From contig JAQTMZ010000006.1 of the NCBI GenBank assembly GCA_028714075.1, forward strand, positions 1-64,000: a DNA stretch of 64,000 nucleotides, read 5' to 3'. The number at the start of each line of letters is the position of its first letter. The stretch's first letter is position 1. The notes under the pieces were generated by a model. That model saw only the letters and a list, made by a program, of their open reading frames with translations, had not been told where the DNA came from and made no database searches. The translations under genes and the position numbers were made by a program. The DNA is from Gallionella sp. (GTDB taxonomy: Bacteria > Pseudomonadota > Gammaproteobacteria > Burkholderiales > Gallionellaceae). Of the stretch, positions 1 to 9,571 are shown piece by piece.

Positions 1-99
1 AGGGCTTGATCTACGCAACAAGGTCGAGCCTTAAGGATGGGCTCAAGCTTCCTCTGCTTCGTGTGGTGATAGCTAACCACCACAGAGAGAAAGATACAA

Positions 100-127
100 G
101 GATGGGTTGAGCGTAGCGATACCCATC
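100..127. repeat. REP palindrome, family A, left copy
   Basis: This 28-base imperfect palindrome begins GGATGGGTTGAGCG and ends CGATACCCATC. An inverted copy with one mismatch lies at 686-713, so the two flank the RayT gene between them. This is the classic arrangement of a RayT with its cognate REP/BIME sequences. The copy overlaps the last two bases of the RayT gene (126-671). Confidence 0.8.
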
Positions 128-671
128 AATCAAACACGCCTGCTCTCTCCCCATAATCCAATTTCACACCCGCATCCCCCGCCCAATCCTTCGACAAAAT
201 ACCGGCTTGCACATAACGATGAAATGACGAATGCGGCCATTCTGCCACGCGCAACACCAAGCCGTGCTTGACCGGATTGATATGGATGTAATCGACATGC
301 CGCGAAAAATCCATCTCGTCGCGGATGAGGTGCTCCCAATAGCGCCGCTGCCAAATGCCACGCTCGCCTTTGCGTTGTCGACTGTCGGAGCGATGTTCGC
401 CATGCGGCAAGCCGCGCAAGAAGACCGTTTTGATTAGCCTCCAGCGTAGTGCGAAATCGTTGTCCCCGTCAGGCAATGTCCAGATGGTGTGCAGGTGCTC
501 CGGCAACACCGCAATGGCATCCACGGTAAAAGGGTGGCGCACACGGGTATATTCAAAAGCGCCGCATAACAAGTCGATGTGACCGGTCAGCAGGGTTTGC
601 GAACGGTCGGCGAGATTGACCGTGAAGAAATAGCTGGCTCCGGCAATATTGCTGCGGCGATAATTTGTCAT
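126..671 (-). CDS. REP-associated tyrosine transposase (RayT), family A
   Basis: The 181-residue protein belongs to the Y1/HUH (IS200-like) single-strand transposases domesticated as RayT, which cut and rejoin REP hairpins. The metal-binding HUH motif is visible as His59-Leu-His61 (EHLHTIW), and the likely nucleophile is Tyr128 in the conserved segment YIHINPVKHG. The length is normal for the family and the frame is intact. Inverted REP copies sit immediately on both sides (100-127 and 686-713), which supports a working enzyme-substrate unit. It lies just downstream of, and on the same strand as, rluC, but the REP between them suggests a separate insertion and not an operon. Confidence 0.88.
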   Translation of the reverse strand: MTNYRRSNIAGASYFFTVNLADRSQTLLTGHIDLLCGAFEYTRVRHPFTVDAIAVLPEHLHTIWTLPDGDNDFALRWRLIKTVFLRGLPHGEHRSDSRQRKGERGIWQRRYWEHLIRDEMDFSRHVDYIHINPVKHGLVLRVAEWPHSSFHRYVQAGILSKDWAGDAGVKLDYGERAGVFD

Positions 672-685
672 GTGTGCGTAATAGT

Positions 686-713
686 GATGGGTATCGCTGC
701 GCTCAACCCATCC
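686..713. repeat. REP palindrome, family A, right copy
   Basis: This is the inverted copy of the element at 100-127, differing at one central base. It begins GATGGGTATCGC and ends CAACCCATCC. It ends seven bases before the rluC stop codon, so it also occupies the position where an rluC terminator would be expected. Confidence 0.8.
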
Positions 714-719
714 TACGAG

Positions 720-1688
720 TTAAGGGTTAACCGCGGCATCCAGTTTCGCGATAAAACTCTCCAACTCCTTCGGTAGCGGCGCAACCAGATGCATCGCCTC
801 CCCCGTCAATGGGTGCGCAAACGCGATGCTGTGCGCATGCAGAAACATGCGCTTCAGCCCCTGTTTCATCAACGCTTTATTCTTCGCGAAGTCGCCGTAT
901 TTGTCGTCTCCGGCGATCGGGAAGCCGAGATGCGACAGATGCACGCGGATCTGGTGGGTGCGCCCGGTCTTGAGGTGCGCATCCAATAAACTGAATCCAG
1001 GCTGGTCATTTTGTGGCGCCCAGCTTTTTTGCAGCGTGAAGATGGTGTGCGAGGCCTGCCCGTCTTCCCTGACCATTACGCGCTTCTCGCCCTGCGGGGT
1101 GTCGAACTTGTGCAGCGGCAGTTTGACGTGCTGGCGGGCGTTTTTCCATTGCCCCAGCACCAGCGCGAAGTAGTGCTTTTCGCTGTTGCCCTCGCGCATG
1201 ATCTCGTGCATCGCGGTCAGAGCGGAACGCTTTTTCGCCAGCAGCAGCACGCCGGAGGTCTCGCGGTCGAGTCTATGCACCAGTTCCAGGAATTTGGCCT
1301 GCGGGCGCGCATGGCGCATTTGTTCGATGACGCCGAAACTGACCCCGCTGCCGCCATGCACCGCCACGCCGGAGGGCTTGTTCACCACCACCAGCGCGTC
1401 GTCCTCGTAGATGATCGGAAATTCCACCGCCGGGATATGCGCCTGTTCCGGCTCATGTTTTTCCGCCACGCGGATCGGCGGAATGCGCAGCAGGTCGCCC
1501 AGCTTCAGGCGGTAGGTTTGATCGACGCGTTTCTTGTTTACCCGCACTTCGCCACCGCGCAATATCCGGTAAATATGGCTTTTCGGCACCCCTTTCAAAA
1601 GCCGGAGCAGAAAATTGTCGATACGCTGTGCTTCCCCGCTTTCGTCGATTTCGACAAAATTCACAGAATCTTTGCTTAAACCATTCAT
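720..1688 (-). CDS. rluC: 23S rRNA pseudouridine synthase RluC
   Basis: This 322-residue RluA-family enzyme should convert U955, U2504 and U2580 of 23S rRNA to pseudouridine. An S4 RNA-binding domain occupies about residues 20-80 (RIDNFLLRLLKGVP). The catalytic motif HRLDRETSG contains the expected nucleophile Asp141. A C-terminal segment GRTHQIRVH is also typical of the family. The gene is divergent from rne, the same arrangement as in E. coli, which supports RluC over RluA or RluD. The start at 1688 gives the normal family length. No unusual features are seen. Confidence 0.92.
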   Translation of the reverse strand: MNGLSKDSVNFVEIDESGEAQRIDNFLLRLLKGVPKSHIYRILRGGEVRVNKKRVDQTYRLKLGDLLRIPPIRVAEKHEPEQAHIPAVEFPIIYEDDALVVVNKPSGVAVHGGSGVSFGVIEQMRHARPQAKFLELVHRLDRETSGVLLLAKKRSALTAMHEIMREGNSEKHYFALVLGQWKNARQHVKLPLHKFDTPQGEKRVMVREDGQASHTIFTLQKSWAPQNDQPGFSLLDAHLKTGRTHQIRVHLSHLGFPIAGDDKYGDFAKNKALMKQGLKRMFLHAHSIAFAHPLTGEAMHLVAPLPKELESFIAKLDAAVNP

Positions 1689-2181
1689 TTTGCTTATACT
1701 TAGTCACTCGCGCGTTTTGGAATTGGGTAAGTTTGGGATGTAATTCTAGTCCCCTCGCCAGGAAAACTGGCCGCCAGGAAAAATTCTGGCGCAAGCGACG
1801 GCGCAATACGCCGCCACCCTTCCAGCCGCAGCCCGGTTAATATCGCTCACCGGAACCAGCAGCGATAGTAATTGATTTATGCGCTCAAAGCACCTGTGGA
1901 TTTTTAGTGAGGCAGCCATTGCTGCCCCACACCCCAAGGAGCTTCTGCAACAGCCGGCAAAACGGATACAGTGTGATACAGCAACAACAGCAACCACTGA
2001 TGCAGATGTTCCAAAGAATGATTTTTAGACAAGCTACTGATAGAGAATAGAGAACTGATTTGACCAACCGTTTGCACAAACTACATCTGTTTGCACGATT
2101 GCTCCCCAGTATATTCATCTGGCACGCCTAACCGCGTGTAGCTTGGTCTCGCCCGTGTCAGAGCGCGGGAAGGCAACATAA
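1689..2181. promoter_or_regulatory. rluC/rne divergent intergenic region with long rne leader
   Basis: This 493-base gap separates the divergent starts of rluC and rne and holds no credible gene. In enterobacteria the rne 5' leader is several hundred bases long and mediates feedback control by RNase E. The length here is compatible with a similar arrangement, which is inference only. A GTTTGCAC direct repeat occurs near 2070 and 2089. The rne start at 2182 is preceded by an AAGG Shine-Dalgarno sequence. I could not assign a promoter with confidence. Confidence 0.5.
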
Positions 2182-4764
2182 ATGAAACGCATGCTATTTA
2201 ATGCGACGCAGCCGGAAGAACTTCGCGTCGCCATTGTTGACGGTCAAAAACTCATCGACCTCGACATTGAAACCGCCGGTAAGGAACAACGCAAGAGCAA
2301 CATCTACAAGGCAGTTATCACCCGTCTCGAGCCCAGCCTCGAAGCCTGTTTCGTCGAATACGGCGGCAACCGGCACGGTTTCCTGCCGTTCAAGGAAGTA
2401 GCTCCCCAATATTATCTTTCCGGCAGCGGCAGTCGCCCCTCGATCAAGGAAGCCTTGCGCGAAGGCCAGGAATTGCTGGTGCAGGTGGAAAAAGACGAGC
2501 GCGGCAACAAGGGCGCGGCGCTGACCACCTACATCAGCCTGGCCGGACGTTACATCGTGCTGATGCCGAACAACCCGAGCGGCGGCGGCGTATCGCGCCG
2601 TATCGAGGGCGAAGAGCGCGACGAATTGCGCGAAGTGCTGTCGCATGTGGAAGTGCCGCACGGCATGAGCATCATCGCGCGCACCGCCGGTATCGGGCGT
2701 AACGAGGAAGAGCTGCAATGGGATCTCGACTACCTCAAGCAATTGTGGGATGCGATTGAAGGCGCGGCGAAATCCGAAAAAGCCCCGTCGCTGATCTATC
2801 TGGAAAGCAGCCTGGTGGTGCGCGCCATCCGCGACTACTTCAATCCGGAGATCGGCGAAATCCTGATCGACACCGAAGATGTCTACCAGCAAGCCCTGGC
2901 GTTCATGAGCACGGTGATGCCGAACAACGTGGATCGCATCAAGCGCTACGTGGACGATGTGCCGCTGTTTTCGCGTTTCCAGATCGAACACCAGATCGAA
3001 TCCGCCCATGCGCGCGAAGTGCGCCTGCCATCCGGCGGCGCGATCGTGATCGACCATACCGAAGCGCTGACCTCCATCGACATCAACTCGGCGCGCTCCA
3101 CCAAAGGCTCGGACATCGAAGCCACCGCTTTCAATACCAACCTCGAAGCGGCGGAAGAAATTGCCCGCCAGTTGCGCCTGCGCGACTTGGGCGGACTGAT
3201 CGTGATCGACTTCATCGACATGGAAAGCAGCCGCAACCAGCGCGACGTGGAGAACCGTTTACGCGACTCGTTGCACTACGACCGTGCCCGTGTGCAGACC
3301 GCCAAGATTTCGCGCTTCGGCCTGCTGGAACTGTCGCGCCAGCGTTTGGCGCCCAGTCTGGGCGAGAGCAACTACATCGCCTGCCCGCGTTGCAGCGGCA
3401 TCGGCCACATCCGCGGCACGGAGTCTTCCGCCCTGCACATCCTGCGCATCATCCAGGAAGAGGCGATGAAGGAAAGCAGCATGGCAATCCACGTGCAAGT
3501 ACCGGTGGATGTCGCCACTTTCCTGCTCAACGAAAAACGTTCCGACATCCATCGCATCGAATCGCGCCTGAGAGTAGGCATCACGCTGATACCCAACCCG
3601 TATCTGGAAACACCCAACTACAGCATCAGCCGCCTGCGCCAGGATGACATGACCGGCGACGTGTTGCAGGCCAGCTACAAACTGGTAGAAAAACCGGTAG
3701 AAGAAAAACCGCTGACCGCAGCGCAGGAGCAGCAAAAAGCCACCCGCGCGCAAGCCGTGGTGCAGGGCGTCACTCCGGCACAACCCGCACCGATGAAGGC
3801 TGAGGAATCCAAGCCTTCGATTCTCGGCAAGCTCTTCGGCTGGTTCAAGACTCTGGGTGCTGAAGAGCAACCGAAAGCCAAACCGGCGACCGGCAAACCC
3901 CGCAGCAGCCCGCAGCGTGAACGCGGTGAGCGCAGCGAACGGGGTGAAGGCGGCAAGCGTCGTGAGCGCGGTGCGCGTGGCGAACGGCCCGAACGTAGCG
4001 AAGGCGGCAGTGGCCGAGACCGCAACGAACCGCGCAATAAACCGGCGCAAACCGAAGCGGCAGCAAAATCTCAAGAGCCGCGCCAGCAGGGCGAACGCGA
4101 ACCGCGCCCACAGGGTGAGCCACGCCAGCCGCGCCCACCGCGCCCGCCGCGTGTCGCCGAAGAAAAACCGGTGCTGGAAACTCATGTCGCCGCACCTGCT
4201 GCGGAGCAAACCGAAGAAGGCGGCGCACGCGAAGGTGCACGCCGTCGCGGCCGCCGTGGTGGCCAACGCGAACGCCAACGTCGCGACAATGTCACACCGG
4301 GCACCGAAGCATTGGCTACGCATGACGAAGCAGATATTGTGAAGCAGCCCGTCGAACAGGCTGGCACTGCGCCGGCCAGCGTAAAACCGACCGAATATAT
4401 TGCCCTGCCGGAAGGATTTGTTTATCCGACCGAATACATCGCGAAGCCAGCAACCGCAGTACAGCAGGTGATACCGGAAGCCGCCATGCAGCAAGCAATA
4501 CCGGAGGCTGCGATGCAGCAAGTGACACCGGCAGCCCCGCAGCAAAGCGTGGCAGCGGCAGTAGTAAATAAGGCTCCACCAGCATCAAGCAGCGGCGAAG
4601 GCCTGGTTCAAATCGAAACCGATCCGGGCAAGTTCAACACCTTGGCAAATATACCTGCCGACAACGCGGCACAACCGGCAACACGCCGCCGTGCGCGCCA
4701 GCGTGAGGTGTATGTGGAGAATGAACCGCTGGTGCAAATAGAAACGCAGCGCCCGCAAGCGTAG
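2182..4764 (+). CDS. rne: Ribonuclease E
   Basis: RNase E is the essential endoribonuclease that starts mRNA decay and processes rRNA and tRNA at the inner membrane. The 860-residue protein shows an N-terminal S1 region (about 35-120) and the catalytic metal-binding Asp residues in TSIDINSA (about 300) and VIDFIDM (about 343). The Zn-link CPRCSGIGH lies near residue 401. After about residue 510 the protein becomes disordered and Arg/Glu/Pro-rich ([11 protein letters not shown] type), as expected of the degradosome-scaffold half. Near the C terminus there are short near-repeats ([19 protein letters not shown] and IPEAAMQQ copies). A C-terminal arm distinguishes it from RNase G. A strong terminator follows. 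Confidence 0.96.
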   Translation: MKRMLFNATQPEELRVAIVDGQKLIDLDIETAGKEQRKSNIYKAVITRLEPSLEACFVEYGGNRHGFLPFKEVAPQYYLSGSGSRPSIKEALREGQELLVQVEKDERGNKGAALTTYISLAGRYIVLMPNNPSGGGVSRRIEGEERDELREVLSHVEVPHGMSIIARTAGIGRNEEELQWDLDYLKQLWDAIEGAAKSEKAPSLIYLESSLVVRAIRDYFNPEIGEILIDTEDVYQQALAFMSTVMPNNVDRIKRYVDDVPLFSRFQIEHQIESAHAREVRLPSGGAIVIDHTEALTSIDINSARSTKGSDIEATAFNTNLEAAEEIARQLRLRDLGGLIVIDFIDMESSRNQRDVENRLRDSLHYDRARVQTAKISRFGLLELSRQRLAPSLGESNYIACPRCSGIGHIRGTESSALHILRIIQEEAMKESSMAIHVQVPVDVATFLLNEKRSDIHRIESRLRVGITLIPNPYLETPNYSISRLRQDDMTGDVLQASYKLVEKPVEEKPLTAAQEQQKATRAQAVVQGVTPAQPAPMKAEESKPSILGKLFGWFKTLGAEEQPKAKPATGKPRSSPQRERGERSERGEGGKRRERGARGERPERSEGGSGRDRNEPRNKPAQTEAAAKSQEPRQQGEREPRPQGEPRQPRPPRPPRVAEEKPVLETHVAAPAAEQTEEGGAREGARRRGRRGGQRERQRRDNVTPGTEALATHDEADIVKQPVEQAGTAPASVKPTEYIALPEGFVYPTEYIAKPATAVQQVIPEAAMQQAIPEAAMQQVTPAAPQQSVAAAVVNKAPPASSSGEGLVQIETDPGKFNTLANIPADNAAQPATRRRARQREVYVENEPLVQIETQRPQA

Positions 4765-4785
4765 TTTCAACCGGGTAAAAACAAA

Positions 4786-4811
4786 AGCCGCGCGATGAAA
4801 ATCGCGCGGCT
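4786..4811. terminator. Bidirectional intrinsic terminator after rne
   Basis: A perfect 11-bp stem (AGCCGCGCGAT with ATCGCGCGGCT) closes on a GAAA loop and is followed by a T run. A-rich sequence on the other side gives a T tail for the opposite strand as well. It sits between rne and the converging gene at 4855-5250 and probably serves both. Confidence 0.9.
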
Positions 4812-4854
4812 TTTTGCTGTCTGAGCTTCTAACTAAAAACCATTTCCCCCAAGA

Positions 4855-5250
4855 TCATTTATCGTTGCGGAAGGCGCTTAACAGGAACCCCAGCGTGGCC
4901 GCCCAGAACAGCAAGGCGACCACTAATTTAGCCTTCATCGAACCGGTCCATGCCAGGCTCTTGTTGGTCAGTTCTGCCGCAACCGGCGCAATTTGAATAT
5001 CGCTGCCGTCCGGCAGTATCAGCCTGCCGCCCGGCATAAGCCCGAGCGGTCTGAACGGGGCGGCAATGGTGCAATCGGCAGACGGCGTCAACCCGTATGT
5101 CTTCACGCGGTTGCAGGTTTCCGTGTCCAGACGCAACTCATAAATATCGGTAATATCCGCCGCGATGCTCCAGATAAAAAAGAAGCCGATGAACAGGCAA
5201 GTCAATGCGGTAAATATTTTCATATCATCACTTCTATTGCGATGTTCCAT
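4855..5250 (-). CDS. Small two-helix membrane protein of unknown function
   Basis: The 131-residue protein has an N-terminal hydrophobic segment (about residues 11-32, KIFTALTCLFIGFFFIWSI). A soluble stretch with two Cys (TETCNRV and SADCTIA) follows, and a second membrane helix lies near the C terminus (KLVVALLFWAATLGFLLSA). The Cys-containing loop is probably periplasmic. The start at 5250 is favoured because AGGAGG lies six bases upstream at 5256-5261; the alternative ATG at residue 10 lacks this. I do not recognise the family. It follows the LMW phosphatase gene by 73 bases on the same strand and may be co-transcribed with it. Confidence 0.7.
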   Translation of the reverse strand: MEHRNRSDDMKIFTALTCLFIGFFFIWSIAADITDIYELRLDTETCNRVKTYGLTPSADCTIAAPFRPLGLMPGGRLILPDGSDIQIAPVAAELTNKSLAWTGSMKAKLVVALLFWAATLGFLLSAFRNDK

Positions 5251-5323
5251 TTGAGCCTCCTGATGAAACTAAAAAGTGCCTGCGGTTTGTATTCTGCCCT
5301 GCCCCCAATAGTGTTTCAACCGT

Positions 5324-5815
5324 TTAACCGGCGTTGAAATGCCTTTGGCGGATATGCTGCAACAATCCTTCCGCCGCGTCTTCCACCATATCCAGCACAC
5401 GCTCGAAGCCATCCACGCCGCCGTAATAGGGGTCGGGGACTTCGCGCTCGGCATGATGCCGCGCGTATTCGAGAAACAGCCGCACCTGCGCATCGCTGGC
5501 CGACGGGGCAAGACGCTGCAAAATCGCGAGGTTGGATCGGTCCATCGCCAGCACATAATCGAAACGGCGGAAGTCACCCTCCTCCACCTGGCGCCCGCGC
5601 AAACCGTTCATGTCATAGCCGCGCTGCTGCGCCGCCCGCTGCGCGCGCAAATCCGGCGTGTCACCGATATGGTAATCATGCGTCCCCGCCGAGTCGATCA
5701 GTATCTGCCCGGCCAAGCCGGCATTCTCGACATAGTGGCGGAACACCGCCTCCGCCGTGGGTGAGCGGCAGATGTTGCCCATGCAAATAAAGAGTACCGA
5801 GACATTGTTTTTCAT
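5324..5815 (-). CDS. Low-molecular-weight protein-tyrosine phosphatase
   Basis: The 163-residue protein is a cytoplasmic LMW-PTP that removes phosphate from tyrosine residues, in bacteria often those of exopolysaccharide BY-kinases. The P-loop CX5R is visible near the N terminus as Cys11 to Arg17 (CMGNICRS). The general acid Asp128 lies in VPDPYYGG. Length and motif order are normal. No BY-kinase or polysaccharide export genes are next to it, so the substrate is not indicated by context. It diverges from the ABC exporter gene at 5935. Confidence 0.93.
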   Translation of the reverse strand: MKNNVSVLFICMGNICRSPTAEAVFRHYVENAGLAGQILIDSAGTHDYHIGDTPDLRAQRAAQQRGYDMNGLRGRQVEEGDFRRFDYVLAMDRSNLAILQRLAPSASDAQVRLFLEYARHHAEREVPDPYYGGVDGFERVLDMVEDAAEGLLQHIRQRHFNAG

Positions 5816-5934
5816 CGCGCTTATCTTACTGTGTTGTGTCAGTTGTGTCTAAAAAGCTGCGTTAAAAATTGCCGCAACGTTAACCGGCAAGAAATGGGAA
5901 AATAGCGCGCGCCTCCTTCAGCCACAACAAAACG

Positions 5935-7731
5935 ATGACTCTCTCAGATTCAACCAGCCCTGCCGTCACGCGGCGCCTGTCTCCCCTGCGCGGCCTTTGG
6001 CCTTTCCTGCGCCCCTACCGTAGCCGGGTTGCGCTGGCGTTCGTGCTGCTGTTTCTTGGCTCCGCCACCATGCTGCTGGTGCCGCTGGCGTTCCGCGACC
6101 TGATCGATTTTGGTTTCGGGCAACGTGAAAACACCGGTGTCGGACTGCTTGGCACATCCACGCTGAACAGCCATTTCCTGTTGCTGTTCGGGCTGGCAAC
6201 GCTGTGGGCGGTGACCGTGGCGGCGCGCTATTACACCGTGTCGTGGGTGGGCGAGCGGGTCACGGCGGATTTGCGCAGCGCGGTATACGCGCGCATGCTG
6301 GTGCAGTCGCCGCAGTTCTTCGAGACCCTGCAAACCGGCGAAGTGCTGTCGCGCCTGACCGGCGACACCACGCTGATCCAGACCGTGATCGGCAGCTCGA
6401 TCTCGATGGGTCTGCGCAGCCTGTTCCAGTTTATCGGCGGCATGGTGATGCTGGCGGTAACCAGTTTTTATCTGTTCTCGCTGAACCTCGGCCTGATGGC
6501 GTTGCTGATACTGCCGATCATCGTCATCGGCCGTCAGGTAAAAAAACTTTCGCGCGAATCGCAGGACAAGATCGCCGATGCATCGGCGCTGGCCGGCGAG
6601 ATACTCAACGCCGTGCCGACGGTGCAAGCCTATACGCAGGAACAGCGCGAGACCATGCGTTTTGCCGACCGCGCGGAAACGAGCTTCGTCACCGCGATCC
6701 GGCGCACCCGCGTGCGCTCGGCGCTGACGGCGCTGATCATCACCGCGGTGATGGGCACCATCATTTTCGTGCTATGGATCGGCGCGAACCAGGTGCATGC
6801 GGGCAACATGACCGGCGGACAACTGGCTTCGTTCGTCCTTTATGCGGCGCTGGTGGCAGGCGGCGTGGGCACCATGGCGGAAGTGTGGGGCGACGTGATG
6901 CGCGCGGCGGGAGCGACCGAGCGCCTGCTGGAACTGCTGCATGCAAGAACCGCCATCGCCGAAACTGCCGCACCGCAAACGCTGCCGCAGCCGGAACAAG
7001 CGGCGCTCCGCTTCGAACATGTCACCTTCCGCTATCCGGCACGCCCGCAAACGGCCGCGCTGGATGACATCACGCTCGACATCGCCCCCGGCGAAAATGT
7101 CGCACTGGTCGGCCCTTCCGGCGCGGGCAAGACCACCCTGTTCCAATTACTGCTGCGCTTTTACGATGTGGAAGATGGCTGCATCCGCCTCAACGGGCAG
7201 GATATCCGCCAGCTTTCATTGCATGACCTGCGCGACAAGATCGCCATCGTGCCGCAAGACCCGGTGATCTTCTCGGCCAATGCGCTGGAGAATATCCGTT
7301 ACGGTCGCCCCGCCGCGAGCGACGCGGAGGTCATGGCCGCCGCCAGAGCGGCGCAGGTGGAAGAGTTCATCAACCGCCTCCCGCAAGGCTACCAGACCTT
7401 CCTCGGCGAACGCGGCACCCGCTTGTCCGGCGGGCAGCGCCAGCGCATTGCCATCGCGCGGGCGATTCTGAAAAATGCGCCGCTGCTGCTGCTGGATGAA
7501 GCCACCAGCGCGCTGGATGCGGAATCCGAAATTCTGGTGCAGCAGGGTCTAAACGCCGCGATGCAGGGGCGCACCACGCTCATCATCGCGCACCGGCTGG
7601 CCACCGTGCAGAAAGTGCACCGCATCGTGGTGCTGGAACACGGGCACATCGTCGAAACCGGCACGCCTGCCGACCTGCGCAAACAGAGCGGGCTTTACGC
7701 GCGACTGGCCAGTCTGCAATTTGATGTATAA
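5935..7731 (+). CDS. ABC transporter, fused permease/ATPase, MsbA-related
   Basis: The 598-residue half-transporter joins a six-helix type I exporter domain (about residues 25-320) to a C-terminal nucleotide-binding domain. Walker A is GPSGAGKTT (about 393), the signature is LSGGQRQR (about 498), and Walker B with the catalytic Glu is LLLLDEATSALD (about 518). It should act as a homodimer in the inner membrane. Overall it resembles the MsbA-related exporter subfamily of proteobacteria, not MsbA itself, and the substrate is unknown. It is divergent from the phosphatase gene. A REP element follows 14 bases after the stop. Confidence 0.9.
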   Translation: MTLSDSTSPAVTRRLSPLRGLWPFLRPYRSRVALAFVLLFLGSATMLLVPLAFRDLIDFGFGQRENTGVGLLGTSTLNSHFLLLFGLATLWAVTVAARYYTVSWVGERVTADLRSAVYARMLVQSPQFFETLQTGEVLSRLTGDTTLIQTVIGSSISMGLRSLFQFIGGMVMLAVTSFYLFSLNLGLMALLILPIIVIGRQVKKLSRESQDKIADASALAGEILNAVPTVQAYTQEQRETMRFADRAETSFVTAIRRTRVRSALTALIITAVMGTIIFVLWIGANQVHAGNMTGGQLASFVLYAALVAGGVGTMAEVWGDVMRAAGATERLLELLHARTAIAETAAPQTLPQPEQAALRFEHVTFRYPARPQTAALDDITLDIAPGENVALVGPSGAGKTTLFQLLLRFYDVEDGCIRLNGQDIRQLSLHDLRDKIAIVPQDPVIFSANALENIRYGRPAASDAEVMAAARAAQVEEFINRLPQGYQTFLGERGTRLSGGQRQRIAIARAILKNAPLLLLDEATSALDAESEILVQQGLNAAMQGRTTLIIAHRLATVQKVHRIVVLEHGHIVETGTPADLRKQSGLYARLASLQFDV

Positions 7732-7745
7732 ACACCCGACAACCT

Positions 7746-7825
7746 GTAGGAGCGGGCGTGCCAGTCCCGAGCCTGTCGAAGCGGCCCGCGAACAAAAAAC
7801 CATCGCGGGCATGGCCCGCTCCTAC
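7746..7825. repeat. REP/BIME family B, copy 1 (long form)
   Basis: The arms GTAGGAGCGGG and CCCGCTCCTAC enclose about 58 bases. The interior includes GAGCCTGTCGAAGC, a piece shared in inverted orientation with copy 3 at 9572-9653. The element lies between the ABC exporter and zapE and makes the zapE reading frame look open upstream of its real start. Confidence 0.85.
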
Positions 7826-7865
7826 AAAAACAAAAAACGATTTATTTGTAAAAAATAAACTGATC

Positions 7866-8996
7866 ATGTCCCAACACACCATCGCCATTCCCGCTGACGG
7901 CAGCATGAGCCCCAAGGCCTGGTATCAGGCGCACAGCGAACTGCCGGATTTTGTTTATGACGCGGCACAGGCCGCCGCGATCAACGAGCTGGATGCGCTG
8001 TGGCATCAGCTGATGGAATTCAAGGCGAAGCGCAACCGCTTTCTGGGGCGCAGCCTGCGCAGCCCGGATGTGCCGCACGGCCTGTACCTGTGGGGCGGCG
8101 TCGGACGCGGCAAGACCTTCCTGATGGATGCGTTTTACGAATGTCTGCCGTACCGCCGCAAACGCCGCATCCACTTCCACAACTTCATGGCCGAGGTTCA
8201 TCACGAGATGAAACTGCTGGCCGATAAAAAAGACCCGCTGATCGCGCTGGCCGACATCATCGCCAACCATTACCGCGTGCTGTGCCTCGACGAATTCCAT
8301 GTCGACGATATCGCCGACGCGATGATCCTGGGGCGGCTGGTGGGGGCGATGCTGGAACGCGGCGTGGTGCTGCTGACCACCTCCAACTATCCGCCCGACG
8401 GCCTGTATCCGCATGGTTTGCAGCGGCAAAACTTTCTGCCCGCCATCGCCCTGCTCAAGCGCAACCTGAAGATACTGAACGTGGACGGCGGCAACGATTA
8501 CCGCCTGCGTGCGGTGGCCCGCGAACCGATGTTCATCGTGGGTGCCGAAGGCGAAGCGCGCCTGAACACCTTGTTCGAAAAGATAGCCGCGGGGATGCAA
8601 CGCAACGTGCATCATGTCGAAATTCTCGGACGTCAAATCCCGGTGAAAAAAGCCGCGCGCACCGTGGTGTGGTTTGATTTCAAGGAGCTGTGCTGCGGCG
8701 CGCATGCACAGGAAGATTACCTGGAGATCGCGCACCGCTACCCTACGGTATTTTTATCGCACATCCCGCAAATGACCGCCGAACATGCCGCCGAGGCGCG
8801 GCGTCTGACCTGGCTGGTGGATGTGCTTTACGACAACAACGTCAGGCTGGTGGCAACATCGGCAGCCGCACCGGAAGATATTTACACCGAAGGCATGACA
8901 TCCGGCGACTTCTCCCGCACCGCCAGCCGCCTGATCGAGATGCAATCGGAACATTACCTGCAACAGCCGCATCACTCGCAGAATGTGACGCTGTAG
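7866..8996 (+). CDS. zapE: Cell division ATPase ZapE (AFG1-like)
   Basis: ZapE is an AFG1/LACE1-type ATPase reported to act on the Z-ring in gammaproteobacteria. The protein shows Walker A GGVGRGKTF (about residue 77) and Walker B VLCLDEFHVDD (about 138), followed by the family segment TTSNYPPDGLYP. I place the start at ATG 7866, giving 376 residues. The frame is open further upstream, but that part translates the REP element at 7746-7825 and cannot be ancestral coding sequence. The stop codon TAG (8994-8996) is itself contained in the next REP copy (GTAGGAG), so repeats bracket the gene exactly. Confidence 0.9.
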   Translation: MSQHTIAIPADGSMSPKAWYQAHSELPDFVYDAAQAAAINELDALWHQLMEFKAKRNRFLGRSLRSPDVPHGLYLWGGVGRGKTFLMDAFYECLPYRRKRRIHFHNFMAEVHHEMKLLADKKDPLIALADIIANHYRVLCLDEFHVDDIADAMILGRLVGAMLERGVVLLTTSNYPPDGLYPHGLQRQNFLPAIALLKRNLKILNVDGGNDYRLRAVAREPMFIVGAEGEARLNTLFEKIAAGMQRNVHHVEILGRQIPVKKAARTVVWFDFKELCCGAHAQEDYLEIAHRYPTVFLSHIPQMTAEHAAEARRLTWLVDVLYDNNVRLVATSAAAPEDIYTEGMTSGDFSRTASRLIEMQSEHYLQQPHHSQNVTL

Positions 8997-9049
8997 GAGC
9001 GGGCCATGCCCGCGAACAGGAAACAATCGCGGGCATGGCCCGCTCCTAC
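8993..9049. repeat. REP/BIME family B, copy 2
   Basis: This copy has the short symmetrical form: GTAGGAGCGGGCCATGCCCG, a short spacer, then its reverse complement. It overlaps the zapE stop codon and lies 9 bases downstream of the RayT gene at 9059-9565. Confidence 0.9.
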
Positions 9050-9058
9050 AACAGCACA

Positions 9059-9565
9059 TCAAAGCCATGCAGCATTCCAAAATGGGTAATCACCGAGACT
9101 ATTTACCAGTCCGGCACGAAGTGGATTAGCCACCACATAACGTGCGGTGTCCGGCAAATCATCCTCAGCCCGCAAGGCATGGTCGTGAAACCCCTTTGAC
9201 CACAAAGCCCCATTTCTCATCAGCGCCACGTTCATATGCCGCGCACTAGCGGATTTGATTCGATTAACCACCGAACTCAGCGCATCATGCTCCCCCAACT
9301 CGATCAACCAATGCGCATGGTCAGTCATTAACACCCAGGCGAGCATGGTCGCATCTCCCAGTACAGCCCTGTTCTCAAAACACCGAGATGCTGCGCAAGC
9401 TGCATGAAAGTTCTCAAATATTCTGGCGCGTTCAATCGTTGTGGCTGTAATCAGATAAACTCCATTCGCCACAGATGCACGGCCTTTGCGCAAAGCGGCA
9501 TGGCCGGGCTTGTGTTGCCAAAGATTGTTTTTATCCACCACCATAATAGTCAGAGGCATCCTCAT
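9059..9565 (-). CDS. REP-associated tyrosine transposase (RayT), family B
   Basis: This is a second Y1/HUH transposase, clearly different from the one at 126-671. With the start at 9565 it has 168 residues. The HUH motif is His83-Ala-His85 (TDHAHWLIEL) and the candidate nucleophile is Tyr143 (ARYVVANPLRAG). Family B REP copies lie at both ends (8993-9049 and 9572-9653), and further copies occur elsewhere in the window, so this is probably the enzyme that spreads family B. The frame is open further upstream only because it reads through the REP. Other starts at residues 3 or 8 cannot be excluded, since no clear Shine-Dalgarno decides. Confidence 0.85.
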   Translation of the reverse strand: MRMPLTIMVVDKNNLWQHKPGHAALRKGRASVANGVYLITATTIERARIFENFHAACAASRCFENRAVLGDATMLAWVLMTDHAHWLIELGEHDALSSVVNRIKSASARHMNVALMRNGALWSKGFHDHALRAEDDLPDTARYVVANPLRAGLVNSLGDYPFWNAAWL

Positions 9566-9571
9566 GTTTTT

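Noticed and set aside
7758-7865. 36-residue N-terminal extension of ZapE
   Set aside because: These codons translate a REP element, so they reflect the repeat and not the protein.
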